A stretch of 64,000 nt of DNA from Excoecaria cochinchinensis (taxonomy: Eukaryota; Streptophyta; Magnoliopsida; Malpighiales; Euphorbiaceae): contig CANTUQ010000031.1 in assembly GCA_947683425.1 (NCBI GenBank), forward strand, positions 1,933,001 through 1,997,000. The letters are read 5' to 3'. The notes under the pieces are model-generated. The model had not been told where the DNA came from, did not search any database, and saw only the letters and a program-made list of their open reading frames with translations. The translations under genes were made by a program, and so were the position numbers. Positions 50,241 to 62,177 of this stretch are shown in pieces (position 1 is the stretch's first letter; each line of letters starts with the position of its first letter).

Positions 50241-52363
50241 GGCAAGCTATAATGCAGTCCCTCCTCCAGATATGTGATTGGGTCTAGTCCACTGAGTGGC
50301 ACATCTCGCGAGAGCCGCATGAAGACTATGTTTTTTTAATGTTTATTTCTTTTTAATTCGAGAACTCCTTATGGCAGTTCAGTTATTTCAATATGATGGA
50401 CAATTTTTTGCTTATTTGTATGATGTTTCTAATAATTTCATTTTTTATGATCACGATGCATCCATTCATTTTGACATTAACCCAATTAATACGACTCCAT
50501 CTAATCTCGAAACTTTGGGGAGTCCAAACAAAATCTTGATATCATATGATATAACTCCTGAAGAGAGATTAATTTTGAGAGATAATAAACAATAAAAAAA
50601 AGCCTTCGCCCGGACCAGGATGACATGCTGAAGATTGACAAGGACATTCTCGAGACCATGCAACTTCCACATGCCAACATGACGACAAGTAGAATTTTGA
50701 AAGCCATTCCTTTACATCCACAACATCTGGGATGCATATGTTGTTGCCAAATAAAATCAAACTTCAAGAGCTACATAAAGAGTTAGACGAATAAAACTCA
50801 AAACCTTCACGAGGAAAATGTAACTCATCAGAACCGAACAACGTGACCCCTTTCCTCCCAACCATTTGAAATGTGTACCCCAAAACCAATTAAGATTAAC
50901 CTTTAACCATCCGGAACCCTTATAGCCAAACTTAAAAGGACAGCTTTTTACCATTTAAAAGAAAAAAAGAAGAAAAAAAAACAAAAAAAAAAGAGAAAAA
51001 AAAAGGAATAGAAAAGAGAAAACATACGCACAAAAAAAAAAACAAAAACAAAAAAAGAGAGAAAAGAAAAGACATACCAAAAAAAAAACACAATTTCTTT
51101 TGCCCCAGATCATCCAAGCCTAACCTGCCCCCAATCGCCAAGCCTATCCTGTCTCCAATCTCAACCGTTGAAAAACCATTTTAGAATTTGAACCACCAAA
51201 GCTAATAAAAGCAAAGTGTGAGATTTCACATCCAAGCCCCAAATAAGGAACCCACCACCTTAACCAGTTTGCACGAGGGCTAAGAACAAGACTTTGATAC
51301 AAAAAGAACCAATATCAGAAGGAGCAGCTTTCCCGGCTAATGAAGATGGAAGCAAATTCAATCAACATCGAGGAACTGAAGGAGGGTCCATGGCAGAGGC
51401 TAACTAAAAAAACAAAAAAATAAAAAAGAGAGAAAATATTCAATCATGAAAACCCGCGAGGGCTGATTGATAACAGGAGTTTGATGCTCTCAAGATCTAT
51501 TCCGAGATTAGATGAGGTCTCATATTTTTCGAGTTAATACCAAATAGTGATCATATGTTATGTAAAGATATATTGATGTGACCAGAGCATTTCATCTTGC
51601 ATACTCAAAGTTGTCTGGTTCTGGCATAGAATCAGCGTATTGGTACTATCTACCCTCTGATGCTCTATCCACTCGAGCACTTCAGTCGACTCATCCTGCT
51701 ATCCACTGTGAAGCCAATTCTGTAGCATCATCATGATAAGAACCACGCTCATACAACCACAATCTGAGGCATAAATACATGTCGATTACACCTGAAAGAT
51801 CCTTTACGACAACTTTAGCCACACCACAAAAAAAAAAGGTCGTTAGAGATGAAAACCGTAATTGGCGCTCTAAACAAAAATTAGGCCAAAGGGTAGGGTG
51901 AAAACCTGGGAACAGGCAGTCTGTCCTACAAAAAAATTAAATGAATAAAAGCCGCTGGTTTGGGTTGGGTCCATTCCAGGCAAAAAATAAGGCACAGGGT
52001 TATGTGAAAATCCGAAAAGGACGCATTTCCCGCTAAGAAAAGCTAGTGTGAAAATCTACAAGGGACGCGATACCTTTAAAAAATGACTACAGGTTTCAGA
52101 TGAGAACCTCATAATCCCCCAGAGGCATAAAATTCAAAAGCAATTCCAGGGGGCACCGATCCTGCTACAACTTACGACCAAACTGGCAGTCGCCTCTGAA
52201 TCCCCTTAGACGAATTCTTGTCCTGCATTACCGCATACATGTGCATCTCACGTGCATGCTCACTATTTTTCTTGCATATTTGGCTTTCTAAGTCTTGCAA
52301 AAAGAGAGAACCGACAAAAGGGGGGCGATGACATCGATCAAAACACTAGTTCAATCCAGCTAA
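50241..52363 (+). other. Non-coding interior of giant TAT element
   Basis: No pol domain is found where pol should be. 50371-50595 is an open frame of 74 codons (MAVQLFQYDGQFFAYLYD...) that I do not recognise. It is AT-rich and ends next to AATAAACAATAAAAAAAA, so it could be a captured fragment or chance. 50955-51090 is A-rich (AAAAGAAAAAAAG). The rest resembles the long 3' untranslated region of TAT elements. Confidence 0.5.
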
Positions 52364-52612
52364 CCATCAGAAGACCTCTCAGGGGGCGACGAACCAGAGA
52401 CCTCTCAGGGGGCGATCAACCGAAGACCTCTCAGGGGGCAGCTAATCGAAGACCTCTCAGGGGGAAACCATCTGAAGACCTCTCAAGAGCCAGCTAGTCG
52501 AAGACCTCTCAGGAGGCGGCGAATCGAAGATCTCTCAGGGGGCAGCTAATCGAATACCTTTCAGGGGGCAGCTAATCGAAGACCTCTCAGGGGGCAACCA
52601 TCCGAAGACCTT
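52364..52612 (+). repeat. Minisatellite, first part (unit about 26 bp)
   Basis: About ten copies of GAAGACCTCTCAGGGGGCAGC plus a 5-6 bp variable tail (TAATC, ATC, GAACC). The array is broken by element F and continues at 62178. It lies in the 3' untranslated part of the TAT element. Confidence 0.92.
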
Positions 52613-53003
52613 TGTAACACCCCCTTCCCATACGTAGGCGATCCCATCCGAGAAGGAGTGAGATGCCGTATGAGTAAAGGTGTCACCAACAATAGCAAAG
52701 CAAAACATACAATCATTCATAACATACATTCAAAAAATACAGAATAATTTAAACTTTATATAAAAAGAAAGCACAGGCTGATCATGCATTACTATAATTA
52801 AACTATTACAATAATGTTCTGATCAGCAAGCTGATACAAAATAATATTACATATACAAAAAAATATAGATACAAAGGCGGAAGCTGATACAGAGAGTTCT
52901 ATACAAAAAGAATCAATAACTGATACAAAACTGAGCCCTACACTAAACCCTTCTGTGTTGGCTTGATGACGGCGACTCTCCCAAAGCAAAACGCCTTCCG
53001 CAC

Positions 53004-53044
53004 CTGCACGGGTAAAAACACCGTGCTAAGCGATAAACGCTTAG
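53004..53044 (-). promoter_or_regulatory. Twin-hairpin block with CAG end in LTR F
   Basis: Sense strand: CTAAGCG-TTTAT-CGCTTAG, then GCACGG-TGTTTTTAC-CCGTGCAGGT. Both stems are perfect. The second copy in the 5' LTR (60147-60187) carries one change in the first stem (CTAAGTG), which turns a C-G pair into a U-G wobble and keeps pairing. Confidence 0.6.
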
Positions 53045-53334
53045 TGGGGAAACACACATAAATTATGGACGGCCACTCACAGCGGTCGTCAAGGCATAAC
53101 ACATTCACAATGGCAGAATGCAAGGACTATTACATAATCCAAATAAACATGCTCGTATTTAAAAGCCATACATTCAGTATTTCATAATTATATACATTAC
53201 AGAATAAACCAGCATGTATTTCATCATTAAATTCATTCAGATATTCCATTCAAGCCAGATCAGATCAGAACAATTCCATTAACATTTAAAGAACACCTGC
53301 TGACTCTAGACAGTGGATAACGAGTGTACTGAGG

Positions 53335-53495
53335 GTACCTTATGGGTACGAATCGAATACTGAGGGTACCTCACAGGTACAAATCAAATATTATATCATT
53401 AATCACAACATGTTATTTATATACTGAGGGAATCTTAAACAAGATTCTATACTGAAGGGTTCGCGAGGAACCAAACGGGGACCTGATCGGGGTCC
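53335..53495 (-). promoter_or_regulatory. String of small hairpins in LTR F
   Basis: GTACC/GGTAC at 53335-53349 and 53366-53380, GAATCTT/AAGATTC at 53430-53447, GGTTC/GAACC at 53458-53472, GGACC/GGTCC at 53479-53495. Loops are 4-7 bases. The palindromic TTAGGCATGCCTAA follows at about 53529. Confidence 0.65.
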
Positions 53496-53814
53496 AAACT
53501 GAACTGAGGGCTGCAGCTAAAGACTCTATTAGGCATGCCTAACTATCCACTTACTTGACTCTAGCAGGTTATACGTTATTCCAATTATGATTTCAAGTGT
53601 AATCTCATAAAAATACTCACATTCATATCAATGAATCATAAACAGAACATACATAACCCAAATTCTGTTTCACTCACAGTATATAATTTAATCATGCATA
53701 ATAAATACAATAACAGTCGTATACACAAGTTCGTATAACATACAGTACGGAAAAACCATGAAAAATACCTTTAAAATACATTTTTGGAAATCTGGAGGCA
53801 AAGGAGTGACAGAC

Positions 53815-54100
53815 TCATCCTAGTCGTGCTAAGGAGCACGAAATGCTGAAGGGGCTTCAGCACAGCACGAGTCGTGCTGAGGAGCACGAGTCGTGTCGTG
53901 CTAAGCTCCTTCTCATCTCCTCCGTCTCGCACTTCACCATCCGACTCACACACTGAAGGAGCACGAGTCGGATGAGGGAGCACGAGTCGGACAAGGCAAA
54001 AAGCTCAGCTTCACTTCCCTCCATCTCGCACGCCACCATCCGACTCACACGCTGAATGAGCACGAGTCGGATGAGGGAGCACGAGTCGGACAAGCCACCA
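53815..54100. repeat. CACGAGTCG repeat array in LTR F
   Basis: Repeated GGAGCACGAGTCGGATGAGG and AGCACGAGTCGTG words, partly as a longer duplicated unit of about 110 bp (53910-53995 and 54015-54095). It is the F-family counterpart of the palindrome arrays in LTRs A, B, C and E. Confidence 0.8.
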
Positions 54101-55001
54101 GGAAGAACAGGAAACACGATTTTTGAAGAACACCTACTGTCACTTAATTTTAAAACTCAGAATTCAAAAACACAGCAATCCAACCTCAAATCTTAATTCA
54201 AACTCAGTTATCATGCATTATAGACCATTACAAATCAAAACCCATAATTATAACATCAAAATAATACCAACAAAACATGCATAAACATATCCAAGCCTCA
54301 AGAACACAAACCCTAACAATTTTATAGTAAACTCAAAATCAAGCACAATTCACAAACAAAAATCCCAAACCTAAAATTCTATGCTTCTCTTCACTTAATC
54401 CCACTGCTCCCAGCAATCTCCTTGCCTTTGGGATCACGTGGAGCCTCAGCTAAACACAAACAACCAACATGCAAACCCTAAATCAAATCTAAACTAAAGG
54501 AAGAAGAAGAAGATGAAAATTACAGTAAAACAATGACAAAGATATGCACTTACCAAGCTAGAGAATGCAAGGAGAGATTAACTTCACCAATTCAAGCTTG
54601 AATCCTCACCACAACTTTTAGAGTAAAGAAAATGAAGAAAAAGAAGAGAATAAACGTGAGAGAAAGAAGATAACGTGAATCTGTTATCTTCACTTCTTCC
54701 TTTCCTTTTTCTTTTTCTTTTCTTTGCCCTAATTATGTGTCAAATTCCTATTAGTGAAGCTAACCACTCACACCAAACTAAAATGCATTACACACACCCT
54801 ATGTAACCTCATTTAAATGCACCCTACAATGGTATAAGTAAGTGCACACAAATATAACTCAATTAATTCTCACCTTAATACCATGTATGCACCCACACAA
54901 TAATAAAACCCAAAAACATGCATTATTACTAAAGTACCCTTATGAAATGCCGAACACATGCAAATGCTTACACATACAAACAGACTGACAGACTGACAGG
55001 C

Positions 55002-58000
55002 TCATTCTACTAGGGGGCAAATGGGGTGTGACAACTCTCCCCTACTAATAAGAATTTCGTCCTCGAAATTCTCAACTGAACTGAATAACTGTGGATATTG
55101 AGCTCTCATCGACTCCTCTGGTTCCCAAGTCGCTTCCTCGACTCCATGATGGATCCACAATACTTTAACCAAAGGAATCTGCTTATTTCTCAACTGCCTC
55201 ACCTCTCGGGCTAGAATAGCTCGCGGTTCCTCATCATAAGAGAAGTCTGGCTGAACCTGGATATCCTGAACTGACAGAACATGTGAAGGATCTGATCTGT
55301 ACCGACGAAGCATCGAAACGTGGAATACATCATGCAACTTTGCTAACTCCATCGGTAACGCCAATCTATAAGCTACAGGTCCTACCTTAACCAAAATCTC
55401 ATATGGTCCAATGAAACGAGGACTAAGCTTACCCTTCTTTCCAAATCGAAGCACTCTCCTCCAAGGAGAAACTTTAAGGAAAACCTTCTCCCCGATCTCA
55501 AAATGCACATCTTTCCTCTTTAAATTGGCATAAGACTTCTGTCGATCCTTTGCTGCCTTCAAATTCCGCTGCACTACTCTGATCTTCTCTTCAGTATCTC
55601 TGACCAAGTCTGGTCCAATCATAGATTTCTCGGATAGCTCGGTCCAACAAATCGGAGTCCTACACTGACGACCATACAAAGCCTCATATGGTGCCATACC
55701 GATACTCGACTGAAAACTGTTGTTGTAGGCAAACTCCATCAACGATACATATCTGTCCCAACTACCCGAAAAATCCAAAGCACAAGCTCTCATCATATCC
55801 TCCAGAATCTGAATGACTCGCTCTGACTGACCATCGGTCTGAGGATGAAACGTTGTACTGAAGTTCAACCTAGTGCCCAAAGCTCTCTGTAACTCCTTCC
55901 AAAACTTGGAAGTAAACCTCGGATCCCGATCTGACACTATGGACAAAGGCACACCATGCAACCGAACTATCTCATCCACATAGATACTGGCCAATCTGTC
56001 CATGGAGTAATCCACTCTAACCGGCAGAAAGTGAGCTGACTTCGTAAGTCGATCCACAATAACCCAAACTGAGTCATGTTTCCTCTGAGTCAAAGGTAAA
56101 CCAGAAACAAAGTCCATGGCGATATCATTCCATTTCCACTCAAGAATGGATAAAGGCATAAGCAAACCTGAAGGAACCTGATGCTCGGCCTTTACCTGCT
56201 GACAAGTCAAGCACTTAGAAACAAAATCCACTATATCACGCTTCATACCAGACCACCAATAGAATTGCTTCATATCTCTACACATCTTCTCACTGCCCGG
56301 ATGCATAGTAAAGACTGAACTATGCGCCTCACTCATGAGCTGTCTCCTCAAATCCTCAGACTCTGGCACACACAAGCGATCTCTGAACATAAGTACCTCA
56401 TCCTGAACTGAGAACTCGGACTGCTTACCCGATCTAACCTCATGTACAATCTGCTGAAGCCTCTGGTCATCTCTCTGAGCATCCACAATCCTCTGTCTCA
56501 AGGTAGGCCTCCCACGCAACTGGGCAAGCAAAGCTCCATCAGAACCAAATCTCCATCTGAATCGCCTCAAGAACAAGGCTGAAACCGATTTTCGACTCAA
56601 AGCATCGGCGACTACATTAGCCTTACCAGGATGGTAATCCACAATGCAGTCGTAGTCCTTAAATAACTCAAGCCATCTGCGCTGTCTCATGTTCAACTCT
56701 TTCTGTGAAAGGAAGTACTTCAAACTCTTGTGGTCCGAGAAAATCCTACACTTTTCCCCATACAGGTAATGACGCCAAATCTTCAAGGCAAAGATCACAG
56801 CTGCCAATTCTAAATCATGCGTCGGATAATTCTTCTCATGTGGCTTCAACTGACGAGAAGCATAAGCCACTACTTTTCCTTCCTGCATCAGCACACATCC
56901 AAGACCAACTCCAGAAGCATCACTGTAAATAACAAACTCCTTACCCGAGATGGGTTGAGTAAGGATAGGAGCCTCAACAAGCAACTGCTTTAACCGATCA
57001 AAACAAGACTGACACCTGTCTGACCACTCAAATCTAACTCCTTTCCTTAACAATCTAGTCATAGGAGCAGCAATCACAGAAAATCCCTTAACAAACCGAC
57101 GGTAGTAACCTGCTAAACCGAGGAAACTCCTCACTTCCTAAACATTTCGAGGCGCTTTCCAATCAACTATCGCCTCAATCTTGGCTGGATCAACCTGAAT
57201 ACCTCTAGCTGAAATAATGTGACCCAAGAATGATACTTCTCGAAGCTAGAAGTCACACTTGCTAAGCTTAGCAAACAACTGATGCTCTCTCAACATCTGC
57301 AAAACCAATCTGAGATGCTCCTCATGCTCACTCTCATCCTTGGAATACACCAAGATATCATCAATGAACACTACTACAAATCGATCTAAGTATGGCCTAA
57401 ACACACAATTCATCAGATCCATAAAAGCCGCTGGAGCATTTGTCAAACCAAACGGCATCACAAGAAACTCATAGTGGCCATACCTAGTCCGAAATGCAGT
57501 TTTAACCACATCTGCATCCTGAACACGAAGCTGGTAGTACCCTGATCGAAGATCTATCTTGGAGAAGACACCCGCACCTCGAAGCTGATCAAATAAATCC
57601 TCAATCCTAGGCAATGGATACTTATTCTTCACTGTAACTTTATTAATCTGGCGGTAGTCAATACACATCCGCAGAGATCCATCTTTCTTCTTGACAAATA
57701 GAACTGGAGCTCCCCAAGGAGATATGCTCGGTCTAATAAACCCCTTATCCAATAACTCTTGTAGCTGAGATTTAAGTTCCCTCAACTCTACAGGAGCCAT
57801 CCGATAAGGTGCTCTCGAAATAGGTGTAGTACCTGGCATGATCTCAATGGACAACTCAACCTCTCTCTCAGGAGGCAAACCAGGCAACTCGCTCGGGAAC
57901 ACATCACTAAACTCCCGCACTACAGGAATATCCTCAATCTGAACCTGATCCCTCCTGGAATCTAACACAACTGCTAGAAAAGCCTCACAACCTTTCCTGA

Positions 58001-59633
58001 TAAATCTCTTGGCTTGCATCGCAGAAATAACATTATTCACAGAACTAGCACCCAAACCTTTCAAAAACACAAGAGACTGACATCTATCTCGAAGCACAAC
58101 TGTCTTCCTATGGCAATCAACTACAGCCCAATACTTACCCAACCAGTCCATACCCAGAATCAGATCAAACTCTCTGAAGGGTAACTCAATCAGATCCGCT
58201 GGAAGCACAGCTCCCTCAACAATCAGAGGACAACTCCTAAAAACTCTACTCACACTGACACTATGCCCTAATGGACTGGTCACACAAATCTCATAATCTA
58301 ACTGATCAACTGAATGCAACTTATCAACAATTTTATCTGTGCACAAATATGAGTGTGTGGAACCAGGATCAATTAGAGCATATAACTCAGTGTCATGGAG
58401 TAGGAACTTACCAGCAATAACATCAGGCGCGTCCTGCTCATCTCTGGCTCTCATAGCATAAGCTCTAACGGCACCCTGAGGAGGATGCTCAACAGTCTCA
58501 GAAGCAGCTCCATCTCTATGCCGGCCACCTCTACCTCTACCTCGGCCTCTGCCACGGGTAGCCTGATAAGCATTTGAACCAACCCTACTGCCCTCTCTCT
58601 GGGAACCTGAATCCTTAAGCAACCTCGGACAACCAGCCAACTGATGCTCCGAACTCCCACATCTGAAGCATGCACCGGAGAGCCACCTACACTCACCCCG
58701 ATGTGACTTACTACAATGAGGACAAACTGGTGTAGTCTCTGCTCTACCACCCCTACCAAAACCTGACACAGCTGTAGAACCCTGTCGTCGACCTCTAGAA
58801 GCCGGGCCAGAAGATGACTCATCCTGTGGGTTCCTAGATCTCTTACTCGAAGAAGATCCTCCACGAGAAGAACTCCTCCTCTGAGCTCTCTCTCTCATCA
58901 CAGTCTCAGACAACTCAGCTCTCACTGCAGCCTCCACTATCTGATAATAGCTAACCCCAGGTATACACATCAAGGAAATCAAAGCAATCTTCAGAGACTC
59001 ATTTAACCCTGCCTCAAAGTGCTTGCATCTAAAGTCATCAGTCATAACTCCTCGTGGGGCATAGCGAGACAATCTATTGAACTCTTTCTCATAATCTGCT
59101 ACAGACAAAGCCCTCTGCTTTAAACTCAAAAACTGCGCCCATCTCGCATCTCTATAAGTCTGAGTAATGTACTTCTTTATGAACTCACCCTCAAAGAACT
59201 CCCAGGTAATCGGATCCGGTAGCTGAGGATGCCTGCAAACCAACTCCCACCACTCAAAAGCAGACACCTGAAGAAGAGCTAATGCACACTCTACCTGCTG
59301 GTCGGGAGGACACCGAATCTCTCTCAAAGCACGCTTCACTTTGTCTAACCATCTCTCTGCGATCTCAGACTCATTCAAACCCGTACCATAGAAATCCTCA
59401 ACTCCTGCCCTTCTCAAATTCTCCATAGGTGCCCTAGGAGCAGTCACTCTCTCCAAAACCCTAGCCATGTCCTGATGCAGTCTAAACATAGCCTCAAAGG
59501 GCATGGCTGCGGCCTCGGGCTGAACCCTAGCATGCTGAGCCGACACAGTAACAGAAACAGACTGATCTACAGCTGGAGGATTCACACTCTCGGCGGATTC
59601 CTCACGTGCACCATGAGCAGAATTAGAAGCCAT
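55002..59633 (-). pseudogene. Tekay gag-pol polyprotein with two in-frame TAG codons
   Basis: A single frame from ATG at 59633 to TGA at 55002, about 1540 codons. Gag occupies residues about 90-260 (DPITWEFFEGEFIKKY); zinc knuckle CFRCGSSEHQLAGC at about 320-333; a Gly-Arg stretch near 365-378; protease ALIDPGSTHSY near 420 (D-P-G, usual for this lineage); RT with MCIDYRQINK, MPFGLTNAP and VFIDDILVYS at about 640-780. A TAG at 57246-57248 replaces the Trp seen in element A (CEFW), and a second TAG at 57138-57140 lies in NV*EVRSFLG. Then RNase H (AYASRQLKPHEKNYPTHDLE), integrase (HPGSEKM HHCC; MDFVSGLP, VSDRDPRF and SERVIQ carrying D, D, E) and a C-terminal chromodomain (VKVLWIHHGVEEATWEPEE). 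The last 32 bp read into the 3' LTR across the polypurine tract. Chromodomains steer chromovirus integration to heterochromatin. Without the two stops this would be a full autonomous element. Confidence 0.96.
55034..55046 (-). other. Polypurine tract of element F
   Basis: The minus strand reads AGTAGGGGAGAGT immediately before the 3' LTR start TGTCACACCCC. It would prime plus-strand synthesis. It is the same as the tract of element C (29750-29762). Confidence 0.85.
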
Positions 59634-59738
59634 CTAAACAAACAAGAAACAACCGTATCAGCCAACACAGATCTAGACACATACACATCTAAGAAACTCA
59701 GAACAATCATAACAACACCCAGAAACGCCTAAACCTAT

Positions 59739-59750
59739 GCTCTGATACCA
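59739..59750 (-). other. Primer-binding site of element F (initiator tRNA-Met)
   Basis: The minus strand reads TGGTATCAGAGC, five bases inside the 5' LTR end (59756). Confidence 0.93.
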
Positions 59751-59755
59751 CTAAC

Positions 59756-62177
59756 TGTAACACCCCCTTCCCATACGTAGGCGATCCCATCCGAGAAGGA
59801 GTGAGATGCCGTATGAGTAAAGTTGTCACCAACAATAGCAAAGCAAAACATACAATCATTCATAACATACATTCAGAAAATACAGAATAATTTAAACTTT
59901 ATATAAAAAGAAAGCACAGGCTGATCATGCATTACTATAATTAAACTATTACAATAATGTTCTGATCAGCAAGCTGATACAAAATAATATTACATATACA
60001 AAAAAATATAGATACAAAGGCGGAAGCTGATACAGAGAGTTCTATACAAAAAGAATCAATAACTGATACAAAACTGAGCCCTACACTAAACCCTTCTGTG
60101 TTGGCTTGATGATGGCGACTCTCCCAAAGCAAAACGCCTTCCGCACCTGCACGGGTAAAAACACCGTGCTAAGCGATAAACACTTAGTGGGGAAACACAC
60201 ATAAATTATGGACGGCCACTCACAGCGGTCGTCAAGGCATAACACATTCACAATGGCAGAATGCAAGGACTATTACATAATCCAAATAAACATGCTCGTA
60301 TTTAAAAGCCATACATTCAGTATTTCATAATTATATACATTACAGAATAAACCAGCATGTATTTCATCATTAAACTCATTCAGATATTCCATTCAAGCCA
60401 GATCAGATCAGAACAATTCCATTAACATTTAAAGAACACCTGCTGACTCTAGACAGTGGATAACGAGTGTACTGAGGGTACCTTACGGGTACGAATCGAA
60501 TACTGAGGGTACCTCACAGGTACAAATCAAATATTATATCATTAATCACAACATGTTATTTATATACTGAGGGAATCTTAAACAAGATTCTATACTGAAG
60601 GGTTCGCGAGGAACCAAACGGGGACCTGATCGGGGTCCAAACTGAACTGAGGGCTGCAGCTAAAGACTCTATTAGGCATGCCTAACTATCCACTTACTTG
60701 ACTCTAGCAGGTTATACGTTATTCCAATTATGATTTCAAGTGTAATCTCATAAAAATACTCACATTCATATCAATGAATCATAAACAGAACATACATAAC
60801 CCAAATTCTATTTCACTCACAGTATATAATTTAATCATGCATAATAAATACAATAACAGTCGTATACACAAGTTCGTATAACATACAGTACGGAAAAACC
60901 ATGAAAAATACCTTTAAAATACATTTTTGGAAATCTGGAGGCAAAGGAGTGACAGACTCATCCTAGTCGTGCTAAGGAGCACGAAATGCTGAAGGGGCTT
61001 CAGCATAGCACGAGTCGTGCTGAGGAGCACGAGTCGTGTCGTGCTAAGCTCCTTCTCATCTCCTCCGTCTCGCACTTCACCATCCGACTCACACACTGAA
61101 GGAGCACGAGTCGGATGAGGGAGCACGAGTCGGATAAGGCAAAAAGCTCAGCTTCACTTCCCTCCGTCTCGCACGCCACCATCCGACTCACACGCTGAAT
61201 GAGCACGAGTCGGATGAGGGAGCACGAGTCGGACAAGCCACCAGGAAGAACAGGAAACACGATTTTTGAAGAACACCTACTGTCACTTAATTTTAAAACT
61301 CAGAATTCAAAAACACAGCAATCCAACCTCAAATCTTAATTCAAACTCAGTTATCATGCATTATAGACCATTACAAATCAAAACCCATAATTATAACATC
61401 AAAATAATACCAACAAAACATGCATAAACATATCCAAGCCTCAAGAACACAAACCCTAACAATTTTACAGTAAACTCAAAATCAAGCACAATTCACAAAC
61501 AAAAATCCCAAACCTGAAATTCTATGCTTCTCTTCACTTAATCCCACTGCTCCCAGCAATCTCCTTGCCTTTGGGATCACGTGGAGCCTCAGCTAAACAC
61601 AAACAACCAACATGCAAACCCTAAATCAAATCTAAACTAAAGGAAGAAGAAGAAGATGAAAATTACAGTAAAACAAGGACAAAGATATGCACTTACCAAG
61701 CTAGAGAATGCAAGGAGAGATTAACTTCACCAATTCAAGCTTGAATCCTCACCACAACTCTTAGAGTAAAGAAAATGAAGAAAAAGAAGAGAAGAAACGT
61801 GAGAGAAAGAAGATAACGTGAATCTGTTATCTTCACTTCTTCCTTTCCTTTTTTTTTTTTCTTTTCTTTGCCCTAATTATGTGTCAAATTCCTATTAGTG
61901 AAGCTAACCACTCACACCAAACTAAAATGCATTACACACACCCTAAGTAACCTCATTTAAATGCACCCTACAATGGTATAAGTAAGTGCACACAAATATA
62001 ACTCAATTAATTCTCACCTTAATACCATGTATGCACCCACACAATAATAAAACCCAAAAACATGCATTATTACTAAAGTACCCTTATGAAATGCCGAACA
62101 CATGCAAATGCTTACACATATAGACAGACAGACAGACTGACAGGCTCATTCTACTAGGGGGCAAATGGGGTGTGACA
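59756..62177 (-). repeat. 5' LTR of element F
   Basis: 2422 bp, paired with the 3' LTR at 52613. It carries all the same landmarks, including the donor-like site at about 61690-61699, the hairpins near 60478-60638 and the twin hairpin at 60147-60187. Differences from the other LTR are scattered and mostly transitions (for example GATGACGG/GATGATGG, CTCCATCTC/CTCCGTCTC). Confidence 0.95.

Larger units (their letters stand above)
52613..55033 (-). repeat. 3' LTR of element F
   Basis: TGTAACACCCCC...GGGTGTGACA, 2421 bp. Sense (minus) order: start 55033; GA/CT-rich leader near 54600-54720; donor-like TTGGTAAGTG at 54547-54556; telo-box-like AAACCCTAA at 54474-54482 on the plus strand; palindrome-type array 53815-54100 (GCACGAGTCGGATGAGG, AGCACGAGTCGTG); hairpins 53335-53495; twin hairpin 53004-53044. 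The ORFs inside (53771-54117 etc.) are duplicated in the other LTR and are not genes. Confidence 0.95.
52613..62177 (-). mobile_element. Nearly intact Tekay chromovirus (element F), 9.6 kb
   Basis: It is complete from LTR to LTR: 5' LTR 59756-62177, primer site, gag-pol 59633-55002, polypurine tract and 3' LTR 52613-55033, on the minus strand. Flanks are ACCTT (52608-52612) and ACCTC (62178-62182), one mismatch in five. It inserted in the TAT minisatellite. The LTRs (2421 and 2422 bp) differ at about 20 sites by eye, so about 99% identity, the most recent insertion in the window. Two TAG codons are the only breaks seen in the polyprotein. Confidence 0.96.

Noticed and set aside
52364..52612. 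CRISPR-like array (regular repeats with short variable spacers)
   Set aside because: Plant context, 3-9 bp tails rather than spacers, and it lies in a TAT 3' region.
53771..54117. Small ORFs in LTR F, repeated at 60914-61260
   Set aside because: They are duplicated because the LTR is duplicated; they read through the CACGAGTCG array and have no domain.
58451..58864. 137-codon minus-strand frame within element F gag
   Set aside because: It overlaps the gag-protease frame on the same strand and has no independent features.
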